A stretch of DNA of 64,000 nucleotides, taken from the NCBI GenBank assembly GCA_009837185.1, contig VXUA01000043.1, positions 1-64,000 on the forward strand, written 5' to 3'. The position numbers were made by a program, and so were the translations under genes. Under the pieces are notes generated by a model. It made no database searches. It was not told where the DNA came from and was given only the letters and a program-made list of their open reading frames with translations. Numbering within the stretch: the stretch's first letter is position 1; the number at the start of each line of letters is the position of its first letter. This DNA comes from Gammaproteobacteria bacterium (GTDB lineage Bacteria; Pseudomonadota; Gammaproteobacteria; Pseudomonadales; Azotimanducaceae). This document shows, piece by piece, positions 38,667 through 47,756 of this stretch.

Positions 38667-40061
38667 CTAAAACGTAGCGTTGTTTGGTACACGGGGAAAA
38701 GGGATCACGTCGCGGATATTTTCCAATCCAGATAGGTAGAGAAGGAGGCGTTCAAACCCTAGCCCAAAGCCAGCATGAGGTACTGTGCCGTACCTTCGTA
38801 AATCGCGATACCACCATAGTTCGTCTCGAATTTCTTCGTCTATTCTTGAATCGAGAACATCCAATCTCTCCTCTCGCTGGCTTCCGCCGATAATTTCTCC
38901 AATGCCCGGTGCCAATACATCCATGGCTGCCACGGTTCGACCGTCGTCATTGAGACGCATGTAGAAGGCTTTGATATCGGCTGGGTAGTCAGTAACCACA
39001 ACTACTGACCCAGTGTGTTCGGTTAAATATTTTTCATGTTCTGATTGCAGGTCTCGACCCCATTTCACTGGAAATTCAAATGCTCCTTTTGAGCGCTGGA
39101 GTACTTCTACGGCTTCTCTGTAAGGCATTCGTAGGAATGGTTTTTCGATGATATTCTTGAATCTGGCAGAAACATCTTTGTTAATTCTCTGTTCAAAAAA
39201 CGCAATGTCGTCCGGTACTCGTTCCAAGACATCGGCAAGTGTAGCCTTCAAGAAGTCTTCAGCTAAATCTACGTTGTCAGTTAAGTCGGCAAAAGCAATC
39301 TCCGGCTCAACCATCCAAAATTCTGCTAAGTGGCGACTAGTGTTGGAATTTTCTGCTCTAAAAGTCGGACCGAAAGTGTAAACCTTTGACAACGCTAAAC
39401 AGAATGCTTCGACGTTTAGCTGACCGGAGACCGATAGAAAAGTTTCTTTACCAAAAAAGTCGTCTTCGTAACGTACTCGTGCGTTGGTTAGTTCGAGCGT
39501 ACTTACTCGGAACAAGTCACCGGCACCTTCGCAATCGCTGGCCGTAATGATTGGTGTGTTGACCCATACAAAATCATGGTTCTCGAAGTATGAGTGAATT
39601 GCTTGTGCGAGTGCTTGACGTAACCTAGCGATCGCGCCAAACGTATTAGTTCGGGGTCGGAGGTGTGCAACAGTTCTTAAATATTCGAAACTGTGTCTTT
39701 TTTTTGCAATCGGATAGTTTTCTGGGTCCTGCACTGAACCAACGATAACAATGTCCGTTGCTTTGATTTCACGGTCCTGACCCTTACCGAGAGATTCAAC
39801 CAGCTGTCCTCTTGCGGTAATTGCAGTACCTGTGGACATTGTGAGTATCTCGGCGTAGTTCACCAGTTCTTCCGCAGCGACAATTTGGATGGAGTCGAAG
39901 CAGGAACCATCGTTTAAGCTAATGAATGAAAGACCGGCCTTTGAAGAACGAATCGATCGAACCCAGCCTTTGACCTCAATCACGTTAGATTTGTGGTAAT
40001 CGTCGACTAGTGCTTCTTTGACGGACACTCTGTGCGTGGCTACTTGATCAGATTCTGTCAT
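38667..40061 (-). CDS. asnS: Asparaginyl-tRNA synthetase
   Basis: A 464-residue class IIb synthetase: OB-fold anticodon-binding domain (about 15-110, '[20 protein letters not shown]') and class II core with motif 2 '[20 protein letters not shown]' and motif 3 '[15 protein letters not shown]', ending '[17 protein letters not shown]', the AsnRS (not AspRS) pattern. It charges tRNA-Asn directly. First gene of the minus-strand run that continues through the ABC pair, lipA, the aminopeptidase, cysS and the M20 peptidase. Confidence 0.96.
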   Translation of the reverse strand: MTESDQVATHRVSVKEALVDDYHKSNVIEVKGWVRSIRSSKAGLSFISLNDGSCFDSIQIVAAEELVNYAEILTMSTGTAITARGQLVESLGKGQDREIKATDIVIVGSVQDPENYPIAKKRHSFEYLRTVAHLRPRTNTFGAIARLRQALAQAIHSYFENHDFVWVNTPIITASDCEGAGDLFRVSTLELTNARVRYEDDFFGKETFLSVSGQLNVEAFCLALSKVYTFGPTFRAENSNTSRHLAEFWMVEPEIAFADLTDNVDLAEDFLKATLADVLERVPDDIAFFEQRINKDVSARFKNIIEKPFLRMPYREAVEVLQRSKGAFEFPVKWGRDLQSEHEKYLTEHTGSVVVVTDYPADIKAFYMRLNDDGRTVAAMDVLAPGIGEIIGGSQREERLDVLDSRIDEEIRDELWWYRDLRRYGTVPHAGFGLGFERLLLYLSGLENIRDVIPFPRVPNNATF

Positions 40062-40190
40062 GAGTCTCTCATTTAAGCGAAATCTACACTATCAAAAAAA
40101 TATGCAAAAAGTGTTTGTACGGGCTGGGTGTGCTGTCAAAACCGCCGCGGAAACGTCGTTCCCGCAGCGCTATAAATGCAAAGATTCAAC

Positions 40191-40768
40191 CTACACCTTG
40201 ATGACTACTGTTTTCGCTAGCTTGTCATGTAGCGTTTCCCGGTCGTTCTGGAAGGCGAAGCACAAATCTGTTAGTCGAATTAACCAGTTTAACGGCCCAA
40301 AGAAGAGTGCCGGGACATCCCAAACCAGATACCGGAGAAAGAATAGTCTGTGAAAGGAGACTTTCTCGTACGTTTCCTTATCCACCATCGCGATATTCAT
40401 CCACTTCTTGCCCAGAGTTTGACCCATATTGCCAAAGGAATTCCTTGTAAAAGGAGAAAGCTTATGTGGGTCAATGCAATTAAGTAAAGGATTAGAGGGA
40501 AGTTGATATTTATGAATGTGTACCACATTATTTCGAACGGGTTGTACACAACTCTTTCAAACCAGTCGCTTCCCCAGGCGACCATAAACCAAACACCGAG
40601 AGCGGGGAGGAAGACTAGGAAAAGAACTACAAAAATAATGCAGCGTAGAGTCCAATCAATCAACCGAGCGAGGAACCGTTCACCGAGTCCTGCTAGCTCA
40701 ATATCATCAATATCAAATTCGTGATCTAGTTCGGCCGTAGGAGTTGCATACGGATTAGTTTCTGTCAT
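40191..40768 (-). pseudogene. RDD-family membrane protein 1, frameshifted
   Basis: Frame one starts 'MTETNPYATPTAELDHEFD', carries the RDD signature region ('GLGERFLARLIDWTLR') and two or three hydrophobic helices, then runs into 'IPLAIWVKLWARSG' and stops. The family continuation ('NMGQTLGKKWMNIAMVDKE', '...DRETLHDKLAKTVVIKV') is in the other frame. Adding one base near 40431-40434 gives 'QGIPLRNMGQTLGKK', aligning with 'QGLLLHRYGQTIGKR' of the paralogue at 43448. So one base is missing, by mutation or sequencing error. Function of RDD proteins is mostly unknown; some act as ion antiporters. Confidence 0.8.
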
Positions 40769-41090
40769 AAAACTGTGATGTTATTTTGAGAATGTCGCGA
40801 GGCTACCGGTTTGTTCAATAAACCCAAAACCGCGACAATCTCTCAATTTTAAGAATGGCGATAGTTCGTGGTCGAGCGATGAAGCAGTTTACGACCAGTG
40901 ACAACTCGCCAAAAGCGAATTGTCTCAATTCAACAACGCTCTATTAGTGATCAGTAAATTGATAGATCGATTAGGCTCACTCTAATAATGTTCACGACCG
41001 CTCAAGTCACTTGTCCTTCAACTAGCTGTGCGAGTCAAAAATGTCTAATTGGAAGTATAATTCCAAATAACTATCTTTTTTAGAAGTTAA
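40769..41090. other. Intergenic region with promoter of the DUF4143 ATPase gene
   Basis: 322 bp between divergent genes. The right end carries a palindrome over a TATAAT (see 41049-41066). The rest shows no gene or repeat. Confidence 0.4.
41049..41066 (+). promoter_or_regulatory. Palindrome TTGGAA-N6-TTCCAA over a -10 box
   Basis: Perfect 6-bp arms around GTATAA; a TATAAT (41056-41061) spans the centre, 30 bp upstream of the GTG start of the ATPase. A dimeric repressor site or autoregulatory operator is plausible. No good -35 is visible. Confidence 0.4.
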
Positions 41091-42245
41091 GTGCAAAAAT
41101 ATTATATTCGTAAATTGGACCTTCAACTTCCTGCAAATCAGTCTGCATTCTTGTGGGGTCCTCGACAATGCGGAAAGTCGACCTATTTACGTGAACAGTT
41201 TAAACAGTCCATCTACATAGACCTCCTAGACTTCGATCGACGCGATCGGTTTAGCGTGCGGCCAACTGCTCTCGGTGAAATGCTACAGGCACAACCTTCA
41301 GCAAAACTAACATATCCCGTCGTAATTGATGAGGTGCAAAACGTTCCGAGCCTATTGGATGAAGTACACCGTTTGATTGAAAACAATCACTACTCATTTG
41401 TTCTATGTGGATCTAGTGCGCGGAAGTTGAAAGCTCCAGGCGTCAATTTACTCGGTGGCAGAGCTTGGCGATTCCATATGTATCCGTTGACCATGGGTGA
41501 AATTGGAGAATTCGACTTGTTGACCAGTTTAAATTGCGGGCTACTCCCCGCAATTTACGGGCGGCAAAATTACCGTCGCAGCCTAGACGCCTACGTAAAT
41601 AACTATCTCGAAACAGAAATCTACAACGAAGCCTATGTCCGCAACGCGCAGTCCTTTTCTCGCTTTTTCAAGGCTATGAGATTTTTCCATGGAGAAATCC
41701 TAAATTACAGTAGTATTGCACGCGACTGCGGGGTGAGTAATCACACCGTGCGAACGTACGTCGAAGTCCTCGAAGATACACTGGTGGGATATCTCGTTTA
41801 CCCTTTTAGCAGACCTTCTAAACGTAGGACGATTTCGAGTAAACCAAAGTTCTACTTATTCGATGTTGGGTTGGCAAACTTCGTTTGTGGACGCACCCTT
41901 GACCATCGGAGCACAAGCGAGTTTGGTAAATCGTTTGAACACTTGATACTCACGGAAATCTGGGCGGCGAGAAGCTACTTAGAGAAAGACTTTGAAATTT
42001 CTTTTTGGCGAACCAAATCAGGGCTTGATGTTGACTTTGTTCTTGGAGACGGCCAAATAGCAGTCGAAGTAAAAAGTCGTGTTAGATCTCGCGATCTGCG
42101 AGGAATCAATGCCTTTATTGAAGAGCATAAACCGAGATCGGCGATTGTAGTGACAGCCGAAGACGACCGACGACGAATTGGTTTCGTAGAGATTATGCCC
42201 TACAGAGTGTTCATTTCGCTACTCAACGATGGTCTGTTGATTTGA
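41091..42245 (+). CDS. AAA_14/DUF4143 ATPase with PD-(D/E)xK-like C-terminus
   Basis: A 384-residue protein with GTG start. The N-terminal AAA domain (about 15-140) has Walker A 'LWGPRQCGKSTYL', Walker B 'PVVIDEVQNVPSLLD' and sensor-like 'FVLCGSSARKLK'. A winged-helix segment follows ('LNYSSIARDCGVSNHTVRTY'). The C-terminal DUF4143 region has 'KFYLFDVGLANFVCG' and a nuclease-fold-like 'FWRTKSGLDVDFVLGDG...VEVKSR' pattern with Asp, Glu and Lys. The family is common, patchily distributed and often horizontally acquired; its function is unclear. It sits alone and opposite to the RDD genes that flank it, which fits insertion between tandem paralogues. Confidence 0.88.
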   Translation: MQKYYIRKLDLQLPANQSAFLWGPRQCGKSTYLREQFKQSIYIDLLDFDRRDRFSVRPTALGEMLQAQPSAKLTYPVVIDEVQNVPSLLDEVHRLIENNHYSFVLCGSSARKLKAPGVNLLGGRAWRFHMYPLTMGEIGEFDLLTSLNCGLLPAIYGRQNYRRSLDAYVNNYLETEIYNEAYVRNAQSFSRFFKAMRFFHGEILNYSSIARDCGVSNHTVRTYVEVLEDTLVGYLVYPFSRPSKRRTISSKPKFYLFDVGLANFVCGRTLDHRSTSEFGKSFEHLILTEIWAARSYLEKDFEISFWRTKSGLDVDFVLGDGQIAVEVKSRVRSRDLRGINAFIEEHKPRSAIVVTAEDDRRRIGFVEIMPYRVFISLLNDGLLI

Positions 42246-42365
42246 TGGATTGTTCGAAGCTACAAAAATCTCGTTGGACATGTTGTCGTCAAGTGTAGAT
42301 GAATCGAATGGATCAATAGAGTGTCACTCGACTCGTTTTCAGGCGTTTCGACCAGCCATTCTTTG

Positions 42366-42971
42366 TTAAGCTTTAATCACTATGGTGTTTGCAGTGATGT
42401 CGTGAAGAGTTCTACGGTCTGCTCTGAGTCCATAACCTAAATCTACTAGGCGAGTGATCCAACAGAAAACGACATTTATCAAAAAGGGAATTTCCCAGAC
42501 TAAGTATCGGAGTACCAAAAGACGTAGTACCGGAACTTTCTCGTATGTGTCCGCGTCAACGATTGCGATATTCAAAAGCTTCTTTCCAATGGTTTGACCG
42601 GACCGGTGCAACGTTACTCCATGTAGCATTAGAAACAGAGCATGTGTAATGAAGATATTTGCGTAAACGTATGGATTGAATAGATTAAAGGTAAGGAGAC
42701 CGTAGGCTAAATCATTATCCGGGAAAAGGAATTCACCCAAAGGCTCTACATGGTCACCGGTGAGATCACCAACAGTGAACGCAACGACCCAGATTAGTAT
42801 CAGCAAAACGAAAGTTGTAAAGCCGAGTATGAGTGCATCGATTACCCGTGCTAAAACCCGTTCTCCGATTGTCGCAAGCTCGTAGTCCCCAGAGTCTAAC
42901 CACGCCTCAGTAGAGTCCGATTTCGGAGCTTCGTAGGGGTTATATGTGTCTGACACAGTTCTGCTGCTCAA
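42366..42971 (-). CDS. RDD-family membrane protein 2
   Basis: A 201-residue protein with 'NPYEAPKSD' near the start, the RDD motif region 'TIGERVLARVIDALILGFTT', three to four hydrophobic segments, and the C-terminal family block ('SGQTIGKKLLNIAIVDADTY', 'GLRADRRTLHDITANTIVIK'). It is a paralogue of the genes at 40191 and 43448. Inner membrane, function unknown. No cotranscribed neighbour. Confidence 0.82.
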   Translation of the reverse strand: MSSRTVSDTYNPYEAPKSDSTEAWLDSGDYELATIGERVLARVIDALILGFTTFVLLILIWVVAFTVGDLTGDHVEPLGEFLFPDNDLAYGLLTFNLFNPYVYANIFITHALFLMLHGVTLHRSGQTIGKKLLNIAIVDADTYEKVPVLRLLVLRYLVWEIPFLINVVFCWITRLVDLGYGLRADRRTLHDITANTIVIKA

Positions 42972-43447
42972 GAGGGTCTAGTCGACACAATTTGCGCGAT
43001 CCAACACTCCCTGCGTTCTTCGTCATTTAAGTTAAAAGTAAATTCTGCCGACATCGACTGTCTGGATTGCTATCCCATTGATATTTATGCATCTACCAAA
43101 AATTTCCGGTACTACCCTTCCTTCAGAGTGTCCGCTCTGATGGGGTATTTTAGGTTGATTTTGACTGTTGGGTAAGTGTATAAGGGTCGTACATTCGTTT
43201 AGATAGTGAAGACCGTTTCAATATGCGCGACGAGCGCGTCAGTTACGATGAAGCCAAGAAACTTTCAATTCGATCGGTTGATGAGCACTCTATCGAATAC
43301 GCTTACAAAGTGCTAGGCCGCTAATTTCAATTTGCGGGACTAACACTAAAACATTTTTCCTCAACTTCTGTTGGAGTTACCACGACACTACTTTCCGGGG
43401 ATTACGACTTAGAGTTTGCTTCCCTAGTCCAATTAAAGGTAATGCTT
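42972..43447. other. 476-bp region between RDD genes
   Basis: No recognisable gene. It contains a small hairpin (CAGAG-TGTCCG-CTCTG, about 43125-43141), a possible promoter (TTGATT, 18 bp, TATAAG, about 43154-43184) on the plus strand and a 33-codon frame at 43223-43324 ('MRDERVSYDEAKKLSIRSVD...'). The last is charged and could encode a small protein, but the ribosome site is poor. Confidence 0.35.
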
Positions 43448-44047
43448 TTAGGTGGAAAGGCGATTGACTTTAACCACAATGGTGTTCGCCGTCATGTCGT
43501 GTAGTGTTCGACGGTCCTCTCTCAGTCCAAAAGCTAGGTCTACTAGTCGAATGATCCAATTGACCACGCTAAAAAACAGGGCAGGAATGTCCCAAATCAA
43601 ATACCGGAACACAAAGAGACGAAGTAGGGGGACTCTCTCGTAAGTGTCTGCGTCGACGATCGCAATTTTGAGGAGTCTTTTTCCGATGGTTTGGCCGTAC
43701 CGGTGCAAGAGTAAGCCCTGTAGAACGAGAAATAGTCCGTGGGTAAGCAAGATACTGATCCAAATGCGTGGATCGAACAGATTAAAAGCAATAAGACTGA
43801 GATCTTCGTTACGCTGTAGCCAAACAAGAATCGGCTCCAATTGATCGTCTGTTAGAACACCACCGAAGAACAAGCTGAGTACTACAATTATTGCTACTGC
43901 TGCAGATAAGAAGCCCAGTATGAGCGCATCGATCACTCGTGCTAAAACGCGTTCCATAATCGTAGCGAGTTCGTATTCCTCCCAGTCGGACTTAGTCTCC
44001 GGGAAGTCCGTTTTAGGAGCTTGGTAAGGGTTAAATGTTGATGACAT
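43448..44047 (-). CDS. RDD-family membrane protein 3
   Basis: The start at ATG 44047 ('MSSTFNPYQAPKTDF') is preferred over the TTG five codons upstream. About 199 residues: short polar N-terminus, RDD region 'TIMERVLARVIDALILGFLS', hydrophobic helices, then 'YGQTIGKRLLKIAIVDADTY' and 'GLREDRRTLHDMTANTIVVK'. It is very close to the gene at 42366 and to the broken one at 40191, so the three arose by tandem duplication. It lies directly downstream of the MoxR/DUF58 cluster, which has its own, different RDD gene. Confidence 0.82.
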   Translation of the reverse strand: MSSTFNPYQAPKTDFPETKSDWEEYELATIMERVLARVIDALILGFLSAAVAIIVVLSLFFGGVLTDDQLEPILVWLQRNEDLSLIAFNLFDPRIWISILLTHGLFLVLQGLLLHRYGQTIGKRLLKIAIVDADTYERVPLLRLFVFRYLIWDIPALFFSVVNWIIRLVDLAFGLREDRRTLHDMTANTIVVKVNRLST

Positions 44048-44142
44048 CGTTCGTATCCGCAAGCTGGATCGATTGACTCAGTGGGCGAACAGTTTCTTCC
44101 CTCACACTACTATTAGGTTGATTTGATCATACTATCTGCGAG

Positions 44143-45474
44143 TCAGAACTGGCCGGAACGCTTGAGGCTCCAATAGGCATTGACCATATTTATCGGGAGG
44201 TCCTTGGGTTTGCTTTCGAGTACGATTCTACAAGCTCCTTTGCATTGCGCGACGACACGAGCTCGCTCCTGAATGTACTTCGCAATTCCCAAAACGCTTA
44301 GAGCGCTCGCAGCGTTATCAACATCGGATTCATACAAACGATCGACAAGACTCTCGTGCAAGTTCGCAAGCATGACGATGTGTCGAGTCGAAAGCAATTT
44401 CAAGGCAATCGGTAAATCCTGGTCGTCGTCTCGAAAGCTCGTCAACAAAACAACCAATGACCTTTTCCTGTGCCTTGCGAGAGCATTTTCAGCTGCTTCG
44501 ATGTAATCTGACGCATAAGTACCGGTATGCAAGTCGTAGGTGCGGTGGAGCATCCGCGTGATTGACGATAGTCCCTTCATTTCTGGAATCCATCGAGAGA
44601 TCTGTCCAAAACAATATACCGACACGCCATCGCCCTGTTGGAGGGCGATGTAAGACAACAATAGCATCGCGTCGAGAGCTTGGTCAAAGAGTGGAGACAC
44701 CTCGTCGTCGCTATGCATGCGTTTTCCTGTATCGACGAGAAACAACAATTGCTGCGACCGTTCGTCTTGAAATTCACGAGAAATCAAAGCTCGACGTTTC
44801 GACGTTGTTTTCCAGTCAATGTGATTTAACTGGTCTCCTTGACGATATTCTCGTAGTTGATGAAAATCGAGCCCAGTTCCCCGGCGATGCTGTTTTCGTA
44901 AACCGATTAAGAGGGTTTGATGCGCTAACAAAATTTGCAGATACCTGCTGATTTGAGCAAAGTCCGGATAGACTCTGACAGAGGTCTTACAAGGCACGTG
45001 CGAAATCACTTGCCAAAATCCAAGTATTGAATCGTAGGTGATGTCTACAAAATCCAGATTGAAGTTTCCACGGACTCGTGGATGGACCGAATACTCAAAG
45101 ACTACTGTACTCTGTGCTGGAACCGATTGCGAGATGCTAGAATTTTTTGGATTGAGCTCAAGAGGGCATCGATCCTGTATGACCATTTTGACTGTTCGGT
45201 CGTAGTCGTGCCGAACCGAGAGTTCTACTTTGCTTTTATGTCCGAAAGCTAAGCTGTTAGCCATTTCCCGGCGCGCTTCAAGTTCAGTCCGATTGCGTAG
45301 TAACAAATAGTCGACGCCGATCAGTACGAGCCATAGACTTGCTATGATGATCAAAGATAGATTAAGAAACTGATGGAGAAACTCAGGGAACTGAAGCAAT
45401 CTTACGGTTGGCGAGAGTATCGCCAGCACCGTGACACCTGCTAGGCTTCCGATAAAGAGATTAGATGGCCTCAT
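44143..45474 (-). CDS. DUF58 / von Willebrand-A-like protein
   Basis: A 443-residue protein with two N-terminal membrane helices (about 5-60), a beta-rich middle part ('QSVPAQSTVVFEYSVHPRVR'), then the DUF58 block 'GTGLDFHQLREYRQGDQLNH' and 'DWKTTSKRRALISREF', and a VWA-like fold with the MIDAS-type 'LLFLVDTGKRM'. DUF58 proteins are partners of MoxR AAA ATPases. It overlaps the MoxR gene by 4 bp. Probably envelope-associated, with a chaperone or regulatory role. Confidence 0.88.
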   Translation of the reverse strand: MRPSNLFIGSLAGVTVLAILSPTVRLLQFPEFLHQFLNLSLIIIASLWLVLIGVDYLLLRNRTELEARREMANSLAFGHKSKVELSVRHDYDRTVKMVIQDRCPLELNPKNSSISQSVPAQSTVVFEYSVHPRVRGNFNLDFVDITYDSILGFWQVISHVPCKTSVRVYPDFAQISRYLQILLAHQTLLIGLRKQHRRGTGLDFHQLREYRQGDQLNHIDWKTTSKRRALISREFQDERSQQLLFLVDTGKRMHSDDEVSPLFDQALDAMLLLSYIALQQGDGVSVYCFGQISRWIPEMKGLSSITRMLHRTYDLHTGTYASDYIEAAENALARHRKRSLVVLLTSFRDDDQDLPIALKLLSTRHIVMLANLHESLVDRLYESDVDNAASALSVLGIAKYIQERARVVAQCKGACRIVLESKPKDLPINMVNAYWSLKRSGQF

Positions 45475-46493
45475 GTTCTTGGTGCAGGAATCTCCGCGAT
45501 GATGTCGCTCAAAACTTTGTCTGCGGACAGACCTTCGATTTGAAACTCTGGACTTAGTGAAATGCGATGTCGTAGAGCAGGAAGCGCAGTTGCATGAATG
45601 TCGTCTGGTGTGACAAAATACCTGTTGTTCATTAACGCGGCTCCGCGCGCCATGCGGGCTAACGCAATACCTGCACGGGGGCTCGCACCTTGTGTGACAC
45701 CATTGAAGTTGCGTGTTGCGCGAACAATCTCCACAGCGTACTTCAATACTTCATCATCTATGTAAATTCTCGAAGCGATCTGTTGTGCCTTCAAGACGTC
45801 TTCCGCAGTAGCTACAGCTTCGATAGCGGAAGTGTCAAGTTGGTCTACAGCACGATTGGTGGTTACTTGATCCACGATCGCGATTTCATCTTCTGCAGCA
45901 GGATAGTCAATGTAGGCATTGATCATGAATCGATCTAGTTGTGCTTCTGGAAGAGGGTAGGTACCTTCAAACTCGATTGGATTTTGCGTGGCTAATACCA
46001 TGTATGGTTTGGCTACTGCGAAACTCTCCCCTTCAATCGTTGCCCGTCTTTCTTGCATTATCTCCAGGAGCGCGGATTGAGTCTTTGCAGGTGCTCGATT
46101 AATCTCATCTGCTAGTAACAGATTGGTGAAGACGGGTCCTTTTCGAATAACAAATTCTTCCGTTTTCAGGCTGTACTGTGCATGGCCAGTTACATCGCTA
46201 GGCATAAGGTCCGGCGTGAACTGAATGCGCGCTGTATCCGCCTGTATACTTGTAGCAAGAGCGCGAACTAGCAGGGTTTTACCTAATCCCGGTACACCTT
46301 CAAGTAATACGTGCCCGTTCGCAATTAAACACTGCAAAACATGATCGACCACTTCATCTTGTCCAAGCACAATTTTTGACATATTCGCTGAAATCTGACT
46401 GAAACAGTGCGAACATTGGTCGATTGCTTCTATCGTTTGAGCATCGACTCTATGGCGCTTTTGTTCAGATTCGGTTGAGACTAAATCGTTCAT
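45471..46493 (-). CDS. MoxR-family AAA+ ATPase
   Basis: A 340-residue protein. Walker A is 'LLEGVPGLGKTLLVRALA', Walker B 'LLLADEINRAPAKTQSALLE', sensor 1 'VLATQNPIEFEGTYPLPEAQ' and the lid has 'GASPRAGIALARMARG'. These are the MoxR hallmarks. Such ATPases act as chaperones assembling or activating partner proteins, often with VWA/DUF58 proteins as next to it here. 18 bp separate it from the DUF4350 gene upstream. Confidence 0.94.
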   Translation of the reverse strand: MNDLVSTESEQKRHRVDAQTIEAIDQCSHCFSQISANMSKIVLGQDEVVDHVLQCLIANGHVLLEGVPGLGKTLLVRALATSIQADTARIQFTPDLMPSDVTGHAQYSLKTEEFVIRKGPVFTNLLLADEINRAPAKTQSALLEIMQERRATIEGESFAVAKPYMVLATQNPIEFEGTYPLPEAQLDRFMINAYIDYPAAEDEIAIVDQVTTNRAVDQLDTSAIEAVATAEDVLKAQQIASRIYIDDEVLKYAVEIVRATRNFNGVTQGASPRAGIALARMARGAALMNNRYFVTPDDIHATALPALRHRISLSPEFQIEGLSADKVLSDIIAEIPAPRT

Positions 46494-46511
46494 ATTGTTG
46501 GCGGTTCTCCG

Positions 46512-47756
46512 TTAAGACTTTCGTAGCGACGGCTGCATGTTTTGTCGCAATGTTGCTTGTAGTTTTCTCACGTTGTCGACCAAGTCTGCCTCAGTCTCTG
46601 GTGAGTGATTCAGAAAATCAGATTTGCCGATTTTCTTCTCTTCGTTCGAGTTTTGTGTGACTGGCCCCTTGCTCGGACCAAAGACTCCCTTCGGATTGTC
46701 GCTTACCCATTGAAACGCACGAAAAAAGCGTCTGATGTCCTTCTTTCGCCACGCAAATTCTGTTACACTGGTAACGTAATCGATTGTTGCACGGCGCGGG
46801 ATGGGTATCGCGTGCATAGGGGGTGAACTCCTTATATTGCGCGCGATTAATGCGACGAGGAAAGTAACTAGCATTCCTATTAACGGAATGTAATAGTTGT
46901 CCCACACCAAGTTGAGAAGATGCGGTGTATTCACGGGCTCTCGAGGGACTATCCAAACCGCCATTTCACTATTTCGTGCAGCAACTGGGTCTATTGAGCC
47001 GCGAACTAAGCGTAAGAAAACATATGCATGATCGGCGCAGTCGACACGTTGATTTGCCCAGAGATCTAGATCGGTTACGAAATACACTGTACCGAGCCCC
47101 CAGTTCATTTTTAGGAAGTACATTCGAGACAAAGTTACTATGTCTTCAGCAAAGGGGGAATTACCGGTAACAAGCTGAGGTGAAGACTGTTCTCTCAGGG
47201 CAAGGTTAGCCGTGTCGCCGTTAGCAAACTGAATCGGTGATGTAGACTGTTCACAAGGCAACTTCCGTGAAAACTGAGTGTACCAATTCGTCCAAGCGCT
47301 AAACGCACTGCGTTCTCGTTCCTCAAAAACCATTAACTTGTTCGGGAAATAGTTTGAGTTAATTACGCTCAAAGGATCTTCGTCTGTATGTACGACGGGC
47401 ACTCGATAAATCAATGTACCACCTTGTAGCACCCATTTTTCTAATTCTGTATTGACACTTTCTTCTACTTCGGAACTGCGAACGTCTGTTAGAATTATTG
47501 TGTCTGACAGCGCGGGCAGATCCTCTGCGTCGAGTCGTGCATGCGAGTGTACAGTAACACCATATCGCTCGCTAAACTTTGAAATTCCTAACCATCGATC
47601 CTTCAAAGCTTCACTTGTAAGAAAGAGTTGTGTTCGTTCCTCCGTAACCAGCTGCCAAACGATCCAACTTCCAATAATGAGCACCGCTCCTAGTAAAACG
47701 AGCCCACATATAAGAACGTAAACCCAGGTGTTGGAACTACGCGAACGAACTTTCAT
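46512..47756 (-). CDS. DUF4350-like membrane protein
   Basis: The start is placed at 47756 ('MKVRSRSSNTWVYVLIC'), though an ATG at 47813 is possible. About 414 residues: N-terminal membrane helix (about 10-33), extracytoplasmic domain with a Rossmann-like pattern ('TIILTDVRSSEVEE', 'EKWVLQGGTLIYRVPVV'), a second membrane helix near residue 285 ('YIPLIGMLVTFLVALIAR') and a cytoplasmic tail with 'YVTSVTEFAWRKKDIRRFF'. The layout matches DUF4350 proteins of MoxR clusters. It overlaps the previous gene by 20 bp. Confidence 0.75.
   Translation of the reverse strand: MKVRSRSSNTWVYVLICGLVLLGAVLIIGSWIVWQLVTEERTQLFLTSEALKDRWLGISKFSERYGVTVHSHARLDAEDLPALSDTIILTDVRSSEVEESVNTELEKWVLQGGTLIYRVPVVHTDEDPLSVINSNYFPNKLMVFEERERSAFSAWTNWYTQFSRKLPCEQSTSPIQFANGDTANLALREQSSPQLVTGNSPFAEDIVTLSRMYFLKMNWGLGTVYFVTDLDLWANQRVDCADHAYVFLRLVRGSIDPVAARNSEMAVWIVPREPVNTPHLLNLVWDNYYIPLIGMLVTFLVALIARNIRSSPPMHAIPIPRRATIDYVTSVTEFAWRKKDIRRFFRAFQWVSDNPKGVFGPSKGPVTQNSNEEKKIGKSDFLNHSPETEADLVDNVRKLQATLRQNMQPSLRKS

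Noticed and set aside
43223..43324. 33-codon ORF in the gap between RDD genes
   Set aside because: Poor ribosome site and no recognisable motif; listed only as content of the intergenic region.
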